Shown piece by piece: positions 27,632 to 35,944 of a stretch of 64,000 nucleotides of DNA (position 1 is its first letter; every line of letters begins with the position of its first letter). The DNA comes from Rivularia sp. PCC 7116 (lineage in GTDB: Bacteria; Cyanobacteriota; Cyanobacteriia; Cyanobacteriales; Nostocaceae): the NCBI RefSeq assembly GCF_000316665.1, contig NC_019678.1, positions 5,580,001-5,644,000 on the forward strand, read 5' to 3'. A program made the translations under genes and the position numbers. The notes under the pieces were generated by a model that saw only the letters and a list, made by a program, of their open reading frames with translations, was not told the DNA's origin and did not search any database.

Positions 27632-28249
27632 ATGCATTTAATTATGGCAACTGTTGTAGAACATAGAGAAACCAAACAAAAGCTGTTAGAGAAAGCTTTG
27701 GATTTGATTTGGGAAAATAATTACGATTGCGTGGGTATTGTCCAAATTTGTACGCAAGCAGGAGTTACTAAAGGTGCTTTTTATCATTACTTTAAATCAA
27801 AGTCTGATTTAGCAGCAGCAGCATTAGAAGCACGCTGGTTAAAGGTTAGGAATAGTTTTGACCGCGTGTTTTCTCCGCAAAATACATCTTTAGAAAGAGT
27901 TGATTTTTACTGCGAACTGATAATATCCATGCAAGCAGCAAAACACGCTCAAACCGGACGAGTGCTTGGTTGTCCGTTTATCTCCACGGGACAAAGTACC
28001 AGTGAAGATAAGCTCAGAAGTATTTCTGTGGAAATTACTGAGCGGATGACTAAATATTTTACTTCCCTGGTTGCGGATGCTCAACGAGAAGGTATAGTGG
28101 ATAAAGATTTAAATCCAATTAATATTGCTCGATACATGTATGTATTTGTACAGGGAGTCTTAACCATTGGTAGATTGAAAAATGATTTGGAGTCTGTTAA
28201 AACTGATTTAAAACCAGGACTATTAAGAATTTTAGGTGTATCTGAATAA
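27632..28249 (+). CDS. TetR/AcrR-family transcriptional repressor
   Basis: 205 residues (a start at the ATG at 27644 is equally possible). N-terminal helix-turn-helix: VGIVQICTQAGVTKGAFYHYFKSKSDLAA split by the usual turn, at about residues 36-65. The C-terminal helical domain (GCPFISTGQSTSEDKLRSI ...) would bind an inducer. It heads the efflux cluster formed by the adaptor (28384), a small membrane protein (29883) and the RND pump (30510), and matching inverted repeats lie before its own gene and before the adaptor gene. Probably represses both transcription units. Confidence 0.88.
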   Translation: MHLIMATVVEHRETKQKLLEKALDLIWENNYDCVGIVQICTQAGVTKGAFYHYFKSKSDLAAAALEARWLKVRNSFDRVFSPQNTSLERVDFYCELIISMQAAKHAQTGRVLGCPFISTGQSTSEDKLRSISVEITERMTKYFTSLVADAQREGIVDKDLNPINIARYMYVFVQGVLTIGRLKNDLESVKTDLKPGLLRILGVSE

Positions 28250-28302
28250 ATTTTTTATGGATTTATTAATTGTCTGTAACGGAGAAAAGTAAGAAAAAAA
28301 TT

Positions 28303-28331
28303 TTCACTATAAACATACCAACTGGTATGCA
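28303..28331 (+). promoter_or_regulatory. Efflux operon promoter-operator
   Basis: Perfect 7-2-7 inverted repeat CATACCA-AC-TGGTATG (28314-28329). It falls between a possible -35 (TTCACT, 28303-28308) and -10 (TATGCA, 28326-28331) separated by 17 bp, the same placement as at the tetR promoter. Because this control site lies here, the adaptor start is placed downstream, at 28384. Confidence 0.6.
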
Positions 28332-28383
28332 TAAAATTTTCAAATCTTTACAAATTAGTCATTATCTATTACCCCCCAAAATC

Positions 28384-29778
28384 ATGAGTCAATTGCAGCC
28401 ACCAAATACAGTTTCAGAAACGGAATTAAAAGCGAGTTTAGAGCAAAATTTGCAGCATAGTTTAGAAAAGCAAGATATAAGTACGGACGTTATAGCTGTA
28501 GAGAGCAAGCAAAGAAAACCTTGGTTAGCGCTGTTATTATTAATCTCGGTTGGAATTAACGGAATAGCATTTTTTAGAGTATTTAATCCCAGTCGTCAAG
28601 CTGAGAAACCAGCAACGGCTGCCTCTGTTAAACCACGTCCACCAAAAGCTGTAGAAGTAACAACGATATCGAAGGGGAATAGTACTAGAAACGTACAATT
28701 ATTGGGACAGGTAGAATCTCCGCAACAAGCTACTATCAAAGCTAGAACTACTGGTGTTATCAAACAAATGCTGGTACAACCGGGTGATAGAGTTACACCG
28801 GGGATGACAATCGCAGTACTTGATAATGCCGATCAGCAATTAGAACTTTCCCAAGCACAAGCTCAGCTTGCTCAACAAAGAAGCGAATTAGCAAGATTAG
28901 AAGTTGGAACCCGTCCGGAAATTATAGCTCAAAGGGAAGCTGCTGTCCGTGCTGCGAGAGCCAGGGAAGCGGAAGCTGTGGATAATTTGCAGAGAAGAAC
29001 GAAGTTAGTAAGAGAAGGTGCGATCGCGCAAAGATTGTTGGTAGAAGCAAGAGCCGCGGTAGACAATGCCAGGGGAGAAAGATTAGAAGCACAAGCGGAA
29101 TTATCAGAAGCAAAAGCTGGTCCCACTCGTGAAGTGATTGAAGCGCAAAAAGCTAATGTTGCGGCTGCGATGTCAGTGGTAAATCAAGCGAAATTACAAA
29201 TCCAGCGCACTAATATAAAAGCAAATTCCGGTGGTGTTGTTTTACAAAGACAGGTAAGTACCGGTGACTACTTACAAAACGGTGGTGAAATAATTACTTT
29301 AGTTGCAGGGGATAAGTTAGATATTTTCTTGGAATTACCGGAGCAATTAAGCTCTCAAGTAGCTGCTGGAACTAAGGTAGAATTAACCGCTCGTGCTTTA
29401 CCGCAATGGAAAGGAAATGCCACAATTACGGGGGTTGTACCTTCAGCGGATGCTGCTTCGAGAAGACAAACAGTAAGAGTGAGATTGGATAATCCACCCC
29501 AGGGATTATTACCAGGAATGGCAATTGCAGGGAATTTGCAATTAGTAGCGAATACCGAGGGGTTTATTGTTTCTCGCGATGCATTAACTAGGAAACAAGA
29601 TAAATGGTTGGTATTTGCTGTTGATAGCGGTAATGTCAAGCAGATAGAAGTTGAAATGGTTGCGGATATGGGACAGCAAGTAGCTATTTCTGGTCAAGAA
29701 TTAAAATCAGGTCAGCAAATAGTATTGCGTGGTGGAGATGGTTTGAGAGATGGAGCGAAAGTAAAGGTTAAAGGTTAA
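28384..29778 (+). CDS. RND efflux periplasmic adaptor (membrane fusion protein)
   Basis: 464 residues from ATG 28384; the frame is open from 28270, but that would put the operator inside the coding region. One N-terminal membrane anchor (LALLLLISVGINGIAFFRVF), then a lipoyl half (ATIKARTTGVIKQMLVQPGD), a long alpha-helical hairpin (about 170-290, many Ala/Arg/Gln heptads), the second lipoyl half (NSGGVVLQRQVSTGDYLQNG), a beta-barrel and a membrane-proximal domain. Bridges the RND pump to an outer-membrane channel; no TolC-like gene is in the window, so the channel is encoded elsewhere. Confidence 0.88.
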   Translation: MSQLQPPNTVSETELKASLEQNLQHSLEKQDISTDVIAVESKQRKPWLALLLLISVGINGIAFFRVFNPSRQAEKPATAASVKPRPPKAVEVTTISKGNSTRNVQLLGQVESPQQATIKARTTGVIKQMLVQPGDRVTPGMTIAVLDNADQQLELSQAQAQLAQQRSELARLEVGTRPEIIAQREAAVRAARAREAEAVDNLQRRTKLVREGAIAQRLLVEARAAVDNARGERLEAQAELSEAKAGPTREVIEAQKANVAAAMSVVNQAKLQIQRTNIKANSGGVVLQRQVSTGDYLQNGGEIITLVAGDKLDIFLELPEQLSSQVAAGTKVELTARALPQWKGNATITGVVPSADAASRRQTVRVRLDNPPQGLLPGMAIAGNLQLVANTEGFIVSRDALTRKQDKWLVFAVDSGNVKQIEVEMVADMGQQVAISGQELKSGQQIVLRGGDGLRDGAKVKVKG

Positions 29779-29882
29779 AGGTTATTATCTTATCCTAAAA
29801 ACTCTTTCTCTCCTTATTCCTCCTCAGCGTACCTTTGCGAAATCCTCTGCGTACCTTTGCGTTTCAAAAATAGGTAAGAACA

Positions 29883-30311
29883 ATGACAGATGAAAGAAAA
29901 ATTCAGATTAGTTTAGCGGTTATTCGCATTTCCACAGCAATGTTTTTTCTGGTTTGGTCTTTACGAAAAATAATTCAGCCAGAATCAACTCAAGGTATAT
30001 TTTCTAAGTTCTATTTTTTAGAAGTATCTTCTGTATTTTCCTATGTAGCAGGTACAATTCAAACTCTACTTGTCCTAGCATTTCTAATCGGTTTATTTAA
30101 AACCTGGACTTATGGAGCCATTTTAGGAATGCATCTTTTTTCGGTGTTATCAACTTATAAACAGTTATTTAATCCCTACGAAAGTCCAAATACTTTATTT
30201 TGGGCTGCTGTTCCTGCTTTGGGTGGATTGATTGCTTTATTTCTATTACGAGATAAAGATAAATTTTTGACTGTGAAGATGGGGAGACAATTAACAACGA
30301 ACACGGATTAA
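29883..30311 (+). CDS. Small membrane protein, DoxX-like
   Basis: 142 residues with four predicted membrane helices (IRISTAMFFLVWSLRKII, VFSYVAGTIQTLLVLAFLIG, TYGAILGMHLFSVLSTY, LFWAAVPALGGLIALFLL), a pattern like DoxX/DUF417 proteins. Placed between adaptor and pump of the TetR-regulated efflux cluster; AGGTAAG precedes the ATG. The last six codons (LTTNTD) and the stop lie in the first unit of a 96-bp tandem duplication, so the C-terminus appears repeat-derived. Role in efflux unknown. Confidence 0.7.
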   Translation: MTDERKIQISLAVIRISTAMFFLVWSLRKIIQPESTQGIFSKFYFLEVSSVFSYVAGTIQTLLVLAFLIGLFKTWTYGAILGMHLFSVLSTYKQLFNPYESPNTLFWAAVPALGGLIALFLLRDKDKFLTVKMGRQLTTNTD

Positions 30312-30486
30312 ATGGATTTCGCTGATTTCACGGATGGTTAATTTTTTGATGGTTGGGATTAACAAGTAACCACTAACCACTAACAACTAACAACGAACAC
30401 GGATTAAATGGATTTCGCTGATTTCACGGATGGTTGATTTTTTGATGGTTGGGATTCACAAATAACCACTAACCACTAACAACTAA
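30295..30486 (+). repeat. Tandem duplication, 96-bp unit
   Basis: Unit 1 begins CAACGAACACGGATTAAATG at 30295 and unit 2 begins the same at 30391; both continue through ATTTCGCTGATTTCACGGAT and GATGGTTGGGATT to CTAACCACTAACAACTAA. They differ by only a few substitutions. Unit 1 overlaps the end of the DoxX-like gene. A further CTAACAA heptamer tract leads up to the RND start. Confidence 0.85.
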
Positions 30487-30509
30487 CTACTAACAACTAA
30501 CTACTAATA

Positions 30510-33500
30510 ATGAGTTTAATTAAAACTGCCGTCCGTTGGCGACATGGAACTTTTGTTTTATTCTGTATTTTGGCACTATTCGGTGTTTTATCTTTATTAA
30601 GTCTGCCTTTGGAATTGCGCCCTGGTGGCGATCGCCCGGAAATTACAATTAGTACTAGTTATTCTGGTGCTAGCCCTAGGGAAGTTGAGGAGTTAATTAC
30701 TCGTCCAATAGAGGAAAGGTTGGAAGAAGTACAAGGAATCCAGGAAGTTACTAGTAGTAGTGCTTCTGGTATTAGTACTATCAATTTAGAATTTAATTGG
30801 GATAGCGATATAGATAGACGGTTAGTGGATGTTTTGAATAAACTCCAGCAAGTTGAAGCATTACCACCGGAAGCTGGGGAATCTGATGTAGAAATTGTCA
30901 GCGGTAGCAGTAGTCCGATGATGTGGACGATACTGGTTGCGAAAGAAGGTTTTACGCCGAATGACGAACATTATCGGGATTTGGTTGATGATGTCATTGT
31001 ACCAAGATTCCGTCAAGTGCAAGGTGTGGGGCAATTTCTGGTTTCTGGTGGTAGGGAAAGGGAAGTAGAAGTTGTTGTCGATCCTAAAGCTTTAGCCGAC
31101 CGCAATCTTACTATTGGTGATGTAGTCAATGCGCTGCGTAGTAATAACCGAGATATTCGCGGTGGTCCCTTAGTGTTGGGAAGAAGGGAATATCGAGTTA
31201 GAACTGTGAGTCGTTCGACGGATGTGAAGCAATTAGAAGATTTTGTGCTGCGTCGGGATGAATCGGGAACGGTTTATTTACGAGATGTTGCTAAAGCTCA
31301 AATGGGGAGAAAAATTCAAGATAGGGCTTTAATTAGAGATAATAAACCGGCGGTTGCGGTGGGAATTGTTCGTCAGCCAAATGCCAACGTACCGGAAATA
31401 TCTCAAGGCATTCGGCAAGCATTAGTAGATTTAGAAAAGCGGTTTGATAGGGAAGGGGAAGGTATTACTTTTGATATTCCCTATGATGAAAATGACTATA
31501 TCAATCAATCGATTTCTTTTGTGCAAGGGAATTTGATGATGGGTGCTGTGTTAGCAGCGTTAATTTTATTACTATTTCTTGGCTCTTTACGGACGGTTGC
31601 TGTTATTGCAATCACGATTCCTACAACTTTAATTACAGTATTTATTGTATTTGCAGCTTTAGGACGTTCTTTAAATGTAATTAGTTTAGCTAGTTTGGCA
31701 TTCGCTGTGGGGATGGTGGTTGATAATGCCATCGTGGTGTTGGAAAATGTGTTTACTCATATGCAAATGGGTAAATCACCAGTTAAAGCAGCTATCGAAG
31801 GTACCGAAGAAGTTGGTGGTGCAATGTTGGCTTCCACTTTGACAACTATTGCAGTATTTGCGCCAATTGTATTAGTTCAGGGAGAAGCGGGACAATTATT
31901 TTTTGATATTGGTATTGGACTTTCCGCATCGGTATTATTTTCTTTATTTGCAGCATTAACTTTAGTTCCGATGCTCTCCGGGTTATTTCTCAACCAAGCA
32001 GAAGCACAACGGATATTGCAAGGAATGGGAAATAATGGAGCAGGGAGCAGGGAGCAGGGAACAGGGGGAGAAAGAAGGAATAATCAACAAATTGATTCTT
32101 TACTAATTGCTTCCGATCAAATCATCCCAAATCCAACAAATACCTCACCACGCTCTAAGGGACACCCCTCTCCTTACCAAGGAGAGGGAAAGGGGGTGAG
32201 GTTTTTCCGGAATGGGTTTTTAGCGATCCAAAATCTAATAACCAAAGTCTCCCAAATATTCCTTTTCTTCCAACGTCGATTTGAAAATTTTCTCCTTGCT
32301 ACGGTAAGTTGGTCAATAGGAGTCGGACGTAAAGGTAGACGTTTGATAGTATTAGCAATTCCCGTTACCTTACTATTTATCAGTTTTCAACTCCTACCCC
32401 CAGCAGATTACCTCCCCGAAGGCAACCGCAACTTGATATTATGGCTAGCACAACCATTCCCCGGAACTAGCATACCCGAAGCCATTAAACTTTCCCAAGG
32501 ACCTAGAGATTTCGTCAGCGAGCAACCGGAAATCATGCGGAGTCTTTACGTTCATCGTAATGGCTTAAGAGCGATCGCCGCTTTTGTCGAACCAGAGCAA
32601 GCAACTGGTAACAAGCTTGATGAAATTGTTGATAGATTTAGGAAGCAGGGGGGTAACTTTCCCGGATATCGTTTTCTAGTACCCCGACGAGTATCAATTT
32701 TTCGCGATCCAGGTAAAGAATTTGAAGTTAATATTGTCGGACAAGATTTAGAACAGTTAAATCAATTGCAGCAGCAAGTAATGCAGCAATTACGAGGATT
32801 AGAAGGAGTACAAAACGCCCGCTCTAACTTTGTCACCGGAGCGCCAGAATTACAAGTTATCCCCAATCGAGTTAGGTTAGCAGAAGTCGGATTATCGGAA
32901 GCTGAATTGGGTGCAGTTGTCGAAGCAGCCTTGGGAGGTTTGCGGGCTTCCGAATTTACCGATGGGAAACGGGAACTTGATGTCACCGTGGAGTTGCAAA
33001 ATACATCAGTAGAAACACCAGAACAACTACGGCAATTACCGTTAAATATTGGTAACGGCAGACAAGTACAGCTTAGCGACGTTGCCCAAGTTGTGGAAGC
33101 CACCGGGCCAGATGCAATTAATCATGTAGACTTAGAACGTTCGATAACTCTCACCGTCAACGTTTCTAGAGAAGCACCTTTGGGTGAATTGATCGAGCAA
33201 ACAGAACAGCAAATTTTAGAACCCTTACGCGAAACTTTACCAACGGGTTTCCGTGCCGAATTAGCAGGCTCTGCCGATGTGCTATCGGAAACATTAATGC
33301 AATTGGGTTCAACTTTTGTTTTGTCTTTATTAATTACCTATTTACTACTTGTTGCCTTATATCGCTCCTTTAGTTTCCCGGTTTTGATTATGGCGACGGT
33401 ACCCATGGGAATATCGGGAGCATTGTTGAGTTTAATTCTGGCAAATACCATTCCCGGCGTAGTAGTTCCCTTGGATATGATTACCGGATTGGGATTTGTA

Positions 33501-33866
33501 ATTTTGACTGGAGTTGTGGTGAATAATGCCATCCTACTTGTAGATAGGTCATTACAATTACAGCAAGAAGGTAAAAGCTATAATGACTCCTTGTATTTAG
33601 CAGTAAAAGACAGATTGCGTCCAATTTTCATGTCAGCAGGAACCAGTGTCTTGGGAATGTTACCATTAGCCGTGATACCGGGGAAAGGTGCAGAACTTTA
33701 TCAAGGATTGGGAATTGTGTTGACGGGAGGTTTGGCATTTTCCACGATTCTTACACCTACAGTAGTACCTGCATTGATGGGATTGTTACGAGACTTTTCC
33801 GGTAACAAGGAAATTGGAACAAAACAGTTGCAGGGAGTCGATGAAGTAGAAGTTACAAACGTTTAA
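30510..33866 (+). CDS. RND multidrug-type efflux pump (HAE1/AcrB-like) with repeat-derived insertion
   Basis: 1,118 residues. Both halves show the RND plan: TM1 then LELRPGGDRPEITISTSYSG, SGSSSPMMWTILV, the helix-4 motif FAVGMVVDNAIVVLENV (charged residues for proton relay), and in the second half PLDMITGLGFVILTGVVVNNAILLVD. Twelve membrane helices. Likely exports drugs or metabolites with the adaptor at 28384. Between TM6 and TM7, residues ~510-566 are foreign: a GSREQGTGGERR stretch encoded by a GAGCAGG short repeat and a SKGHPSPYQGEGKG stretch encoded by the CTCTCCTT hairpin repeat, both kept in frame. Confidence 0.92.
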   Translation: MSLIKTAVRWRHGTFVLFCILALFGVLSLLSLPLELRPGGDRPEITISTSYSGASPREVEELITRPIEERLEEVQGIQEVTSSSASGISTINLEFNWDSDIDRRLVDVLNKLQQVEALPPEAGESDVEIVSGSSSPMMWTILVAKEGFTPNDEHYRDLVDDVIVPRFRQVQGVGQFLVSGGREREVEVVVDPKALADRNLTIGDVVNALRSNNRDIRGGPLVLGRREYRVRTVSRSTDVKQLEDFVLRRDESGTVYLRDVAKAQMGRKIQDRALIRDNKPAVAVGIVRQPNANVPEISQGIRQALVDLEKRFDREGEGITFDIPYDENDYINQSISFVQGNLMMGAVLAALILLLFLGSLRTVAVIAITIPTTLITVFIVFAALGRSLNVISLASLAFAVGMVVDNAIVVLENVFTHMQMGKSPVKAAIEGTEEVGGAMLASTLTTIAVFAPIVLVQGEAGQLFFDIGIGLSASVLFSLFAALTLVPMLSGLFLNQAEAQRILQGMGNNGAGSREQGTGGERRNNQQIDSLLIASDQIIPNPTNTSPRSKGHPSPYQGEGKGVRFFRNGFLAIQNLITKVSQIFLFFQRRFENFLLATVSWSIGVGRKGRRLIVLAIPVTLLFISFQLLPPADYLPEGNRNLILWLAQPFPGTSIPEAIKLSQGPRDFVSEQPEIMRSLYVHRNGLRAIAAFVEPEQATGNKLDEIVDRFRKQGGNFPGYRFLVPRRVSIFRDPGKEFEVNIVGQDLEQLNQLQQQVMQQLRGLEGVQNARSNFVTGAPELQVIPNRVRLAEVGLSEAELGAVVEAALGGLRASEFTDGKRELDVTVELQNTSVETPEQLRQLPLNIGNGRQVQLSDVAQVVEATGPDAINHVDLERSITLTVNVSREAPLGELIEQTEQQILEPLRETLPTGFRAELAGSADVLSETLMQLGSTFVLSLLITYLLLVALYRSFSFPVLIMATVPMGISGALLSLILANTIPGVVVPLDMITGLGFVILTGVVVNNAILLVDRSLQLQQEGKSYNDSLYLAVKDRLRPIFMSAGTSVLGMLPLAVIPGKGAELYQGLGIVLTGGLAFSTILTPTVVPALMGLLRDFSGNKEIGTKQLQGVDEVEVTNV
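32037..32205. repeat. Dispersed repeats inside the RND coding sequence
   Basis: A GGAGCAGGGAGCAGGGAGCA short tandem repeat at 32037-32076 and a hairpin repeat at 32142-32205: arms ACCTCACC (32142-32149) and GGTGAGGT (32195-32202), with inner CCTCTCCTT (32167-32175) and AAGGAGAGG (32179-32187). The second is a member of the intergenic family at 2605, 4017, 33868 and 42430. The reading frame of the pump is not broken. Confidence 0.85.
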
Positions 33867-33956
33867 ATAACCTCACCCCTTCCCCTCTGCTTGTTAAGTA
33901 GAGGGGTGTTTCAATCTTTTTTTATCCCTAATCATTGATATTAGATTTATAGATTT

Positions 33957-34026
33957 GTAGGTTGGGTTAGACGCTTTTATAATTTAGGTTTGAGTTAAGA
34001 ATTTATATAGCGTCGTAACCCAACAT
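33957..34026 (+). repeat. GTTGGGTTA inverted-repeat element, copy B
   Basis: Begins GTAGGTTGGGTTAGACGC and ends GCGTCGTAACCCAACA, opposite in orientation to the copies at 34078, 35023 and 2698. Just upstream, 33868-33912 holds a CTCACCCC..CTCTGC..GAGGGGTG hairpin repeat that follows the RND stop and may end its transcript. Confidence 0.75.
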
Positions 34027-34077
34027 TGTTAGTAGTTGTAAATAATGCGGGATATTTTGATTTATCTTCAATATTTA

Positions 34078-34151
34078 TGTTGGGTTACGACACCATAGGA
34101 AAAATTCTCGTAATAATCAAGTTTGATTTTGGTGTCTAACCCAACCTACGA
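34078..34151 (-). repeat. GTTGGGTTA inverted-repeat element, copy C
   Basis: Runs from TGTTGGGTTACGACACC to GGTGTCTAACCCAACCTACG. With the copy at 35023-35097, in the same orientation and with the same inner ACGACACCAT and TTTTGGTGTC, it brackets the promoter and GNAT gene as direct copies 0.9 kb apart. Confidence 0.75.
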
Positions 34152-34183
34152 ATAACTACTGAAAAAATTTTTACTATACGCCA

Positions 34184-34233
34184 TTGACAAAACATGAACT
34201 GAACTCATATTATTTAAATGTGAGCAAAGTTCA
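34184..34233 (+). promoter_or_regulatory. Sigma-70-type promoter with overlapping operator-like inverted repeat
   Basis: TTGACA (34184-34189), 18-bp spacer, TATTAT (34208-34213). Around the -10 lies an inverted repeat with 13-bp arms: TGAACTGAACTCA (34195-34207) and TGAGCAAAGTTCA (34221-34233), matching at 10 of 13 positions. A repressor bound here would cover the -10 of the GNAT gene. The regulator is unknown. Confidence 0.6.
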
Positions 34234-34305
34234 CTTTTGAGCATAAGTTGATGTTTGCTCCAGAGTAGAAGAAAAGAAATTTTAATTTATTTACGAGGTA
34301 AAAAC

Positions 34306-34923
34306 ATGATGACTTCTGAAATTATCCAACTAGAAAAATCCCAAATTGACAAAGCATCTCAAATTCTTGCTACTGCATTCAATCAAGATCCATTTTTTCA
34401 GCATGTGCTGCCTCAAGAGGGTAAAGATAAATTATTGTATGGTTTATGGAAAAATATCTTACGGTATTGTCAGCCTCATCACTCTACATATACCACTCCC
34501 GAACTTAAAGGGATTGCAGTTTGGATTCCACCAGCAGATTACCCTATAAATCCTCTAAGATTTCTACTCGCAGGATTTTACAAACTTCCTTTCCAGATTG
34601 GTTTGAAAAGAATGAGAAACTTTAGCGTATTTAGATTACTTGAAAAATACCACAAACAAGATATGTCTGTACCCCATTGGTATCTGCTTGGATTGGGAGT
34701 TTCACCCGATTATCAAGGACAAGGAATTGGTGGTTCACTTATTCAACCGATTCTCAAACAGGCAGATGAACAAGGCTTACCTTGTTATCTAGAAACAGAT
34801 ACACATGGGGCTGTTCGCTTTTATCAAAGACATGGTTTTGAAATCCTTAGAGTTGGCGAAGAACCCGTCCAGTTTTGGACAATGAAACGCGAACCTCGAA
34901 TTAGTAATAACCCTGGTACTTGA
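34306..34923 (+). CDS. GNAT-family N-acetyltransferase
   Basis: 205 residues from the ATG at 34306, which has GAGG eight bases upstream; the frame opens 51 bases earlier but within the leader. The acetyl-CoA site is clear: LLGLGVSPDYQGQGIGGSL (motif A, Q/RxxGxG/A) near residue 130, then LPCYLETDTHGAVRFYQRHG and FEILRVGEE. The substrate is an amine of a small molecule or protein, not predictable. It has its own promoter-operator and sits between two direct copies of the GTTGGG element. Confidence 0.88.
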   Translation: MMTSEIIQLEKSQIDKASQILATAFNQDPFFQHVLPQEGKDKLLYGLWKNILRYCQPHHSTYTTPELKGIAVWIPPADYPINPLRFLLAGFYKLPFQIGLKRMRNFSVFRLLEKYHKQDMSVPHWYLLGLGVSPDYQGQGIGGSLIQPILKQADEQGLPCYLETDTHGAVRFYQRHGFEILRVGEEPVQFWTMKREPRISNNPGT

Positions 34924-35022
34924 GCAAACCAGAATTATCGGGTGGAGAAGAGATGGGGAAATACTAAGCCACTGCTTTAGTGGGGTTGGGGACTTACGCA
35001 AACCGAAATTGTCATTAATATT

Positions 35023-35097
35023 GATGTTGGGTTACGACACCATGAATAAAATAATCGTTCAAATCAAGCTTCATTTTGGTGTCTAACCCAACCTACA
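35023..35097 (-). repeat. GTTGGGTTA inverted-repeat element, copy D
   Basis: TGTTGGGTTACGACACCATG to GGTGTCTAACCCAACCTAC. The rest of the 307-bp gap 34924-35230 holds two related fragments: CAAACCAGAATTATCGGGTG (near 34927) and CAAGCCAAGATTGCCGGGTA (near 35159). A third lies near 56878, so this too is a dispersed repeat. Confidence 0.7.
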
Positions 35098-35230
35098 AAT
35101 TCCTAAAGGTAGCGAACATATCCTTCACTTAGAACAAGCCCTCAGCTTAGTACTCGAACAAGCCAAGATTGCCGGGTAAAGCTAGAGAGGGGGAAGAATT
35201 ATTGTTTTGTTACTACCCCTCATGACTTAA

Positions 35231-35899
35231 TTATTTTAAAGCAGTTCTGAATTGGTTGAGAATACTACGGGTTGCCATAAATTCTGGATCGGCAGCAAGT
35301 TTTTTCAGAGTTTCGATATCGCTTTGCTTAATTATTGCGTTGTAGGCGTTGATAGTCGCGCTGAATTTATTAATATCTACATTCGTCTGATTGTTTTGTA
35401 TGCGAATCATTCGCTGCATAGACTTGGTAAGTCTTTGAATTAATCGCGAATTTACTCCAGCTTTTTCAAGGAAATTTTGTACTCTACGAGAATCTGTTCT
35501 AGCTGTGAGGATAGCGACAACAGCAGCAGTGGGAGAAAGCTCTGCACTATCTATCCTAATAATGTCGTCAAAATTACCATCATTAGTACTATTGGTTTTA
35601 TCATCGGAACTGCTAATATTTTCACCGCCACTAGTGCCAACGGCTTCATCAATTGCGACTTGGTTAATTACTCTAATCGCAACTGCATTCAAATTTACTT
35701 GCCCTGCTGCTGATACATTTATTTGAACACTAGAACTATTGCCACGATTAAAGTTCCCACCACCAAAACTAGAGGAGTCTACGCTGCTTCCATTAACTAC
35801 TCCTTCACCAGCATTAACTTTTGTAGGCATAGCGCTCATTAAAGAAGCCACCATTATTAACGCTAAACTCAAGTTTAAAGATAATTTTTGCTTTTTCAT
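35231..35899 (-). CDS. Exported hypothetical protein, Ser/Asn-rich
   Basis: 222 residues, not recognised. A signal peptide ends about MPTKVNA (residue ~30). The mature part starts with a Gly/Ser/Asn-rich stretch (SSVDSSSFGGGNFNRGNSSS), then VAIRVINQVAIDEAVG and a helical C-terminal half (RVQNFLEKAGVNSRLIQRLT ... LAADPEFMATRSILNQF). Upstream on the same strand is the beta-barrel protein at 35945-37078, whose stop lies 45 bp before this start; the two could form an envelope operon. Confidence 0.65.
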   Translation of the reverse strand: MKKQKLSLNLSLALIMVASLMSAMPTKVNAGEGVVNGSSVDSSSFGGGNFNRGNSSSVQINVSAAGQVNLNAVAIRVINQVAIDEAVGTSGGENISSSDDKTNSTNDGNFDDIIRIDSAELSPTAAVVAILTARTDSRRVQNFLEKAGVNSRLIQRLTKSMQRMIRIQNNQTNVDINKFSATINAYNAIIKQSDIETLKKLAADPEFMATRSILNQFRTALK

Positions 35900-35944
35900 G
35901 ATTGTTATATTTATGTTTAATTCAGCAACGCCAATATGTTAGAG

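Noticed and set aside
28270-28383. N-terminal extension of the efflux adaptor
   Set aside because: Would start with TTG and place the TetR operator and probable promoter inside the gene; the ATG at 28384 fits better.
35101-35179. Short plus-strand frame reading GSEHILHLEQALSLVLEQ and AKIAG to a stop, considered as a gene remnant
   Set aside because: Looks protein-like but too short, and its end matches a dispersed repeat also seen near 34927 and 56878.
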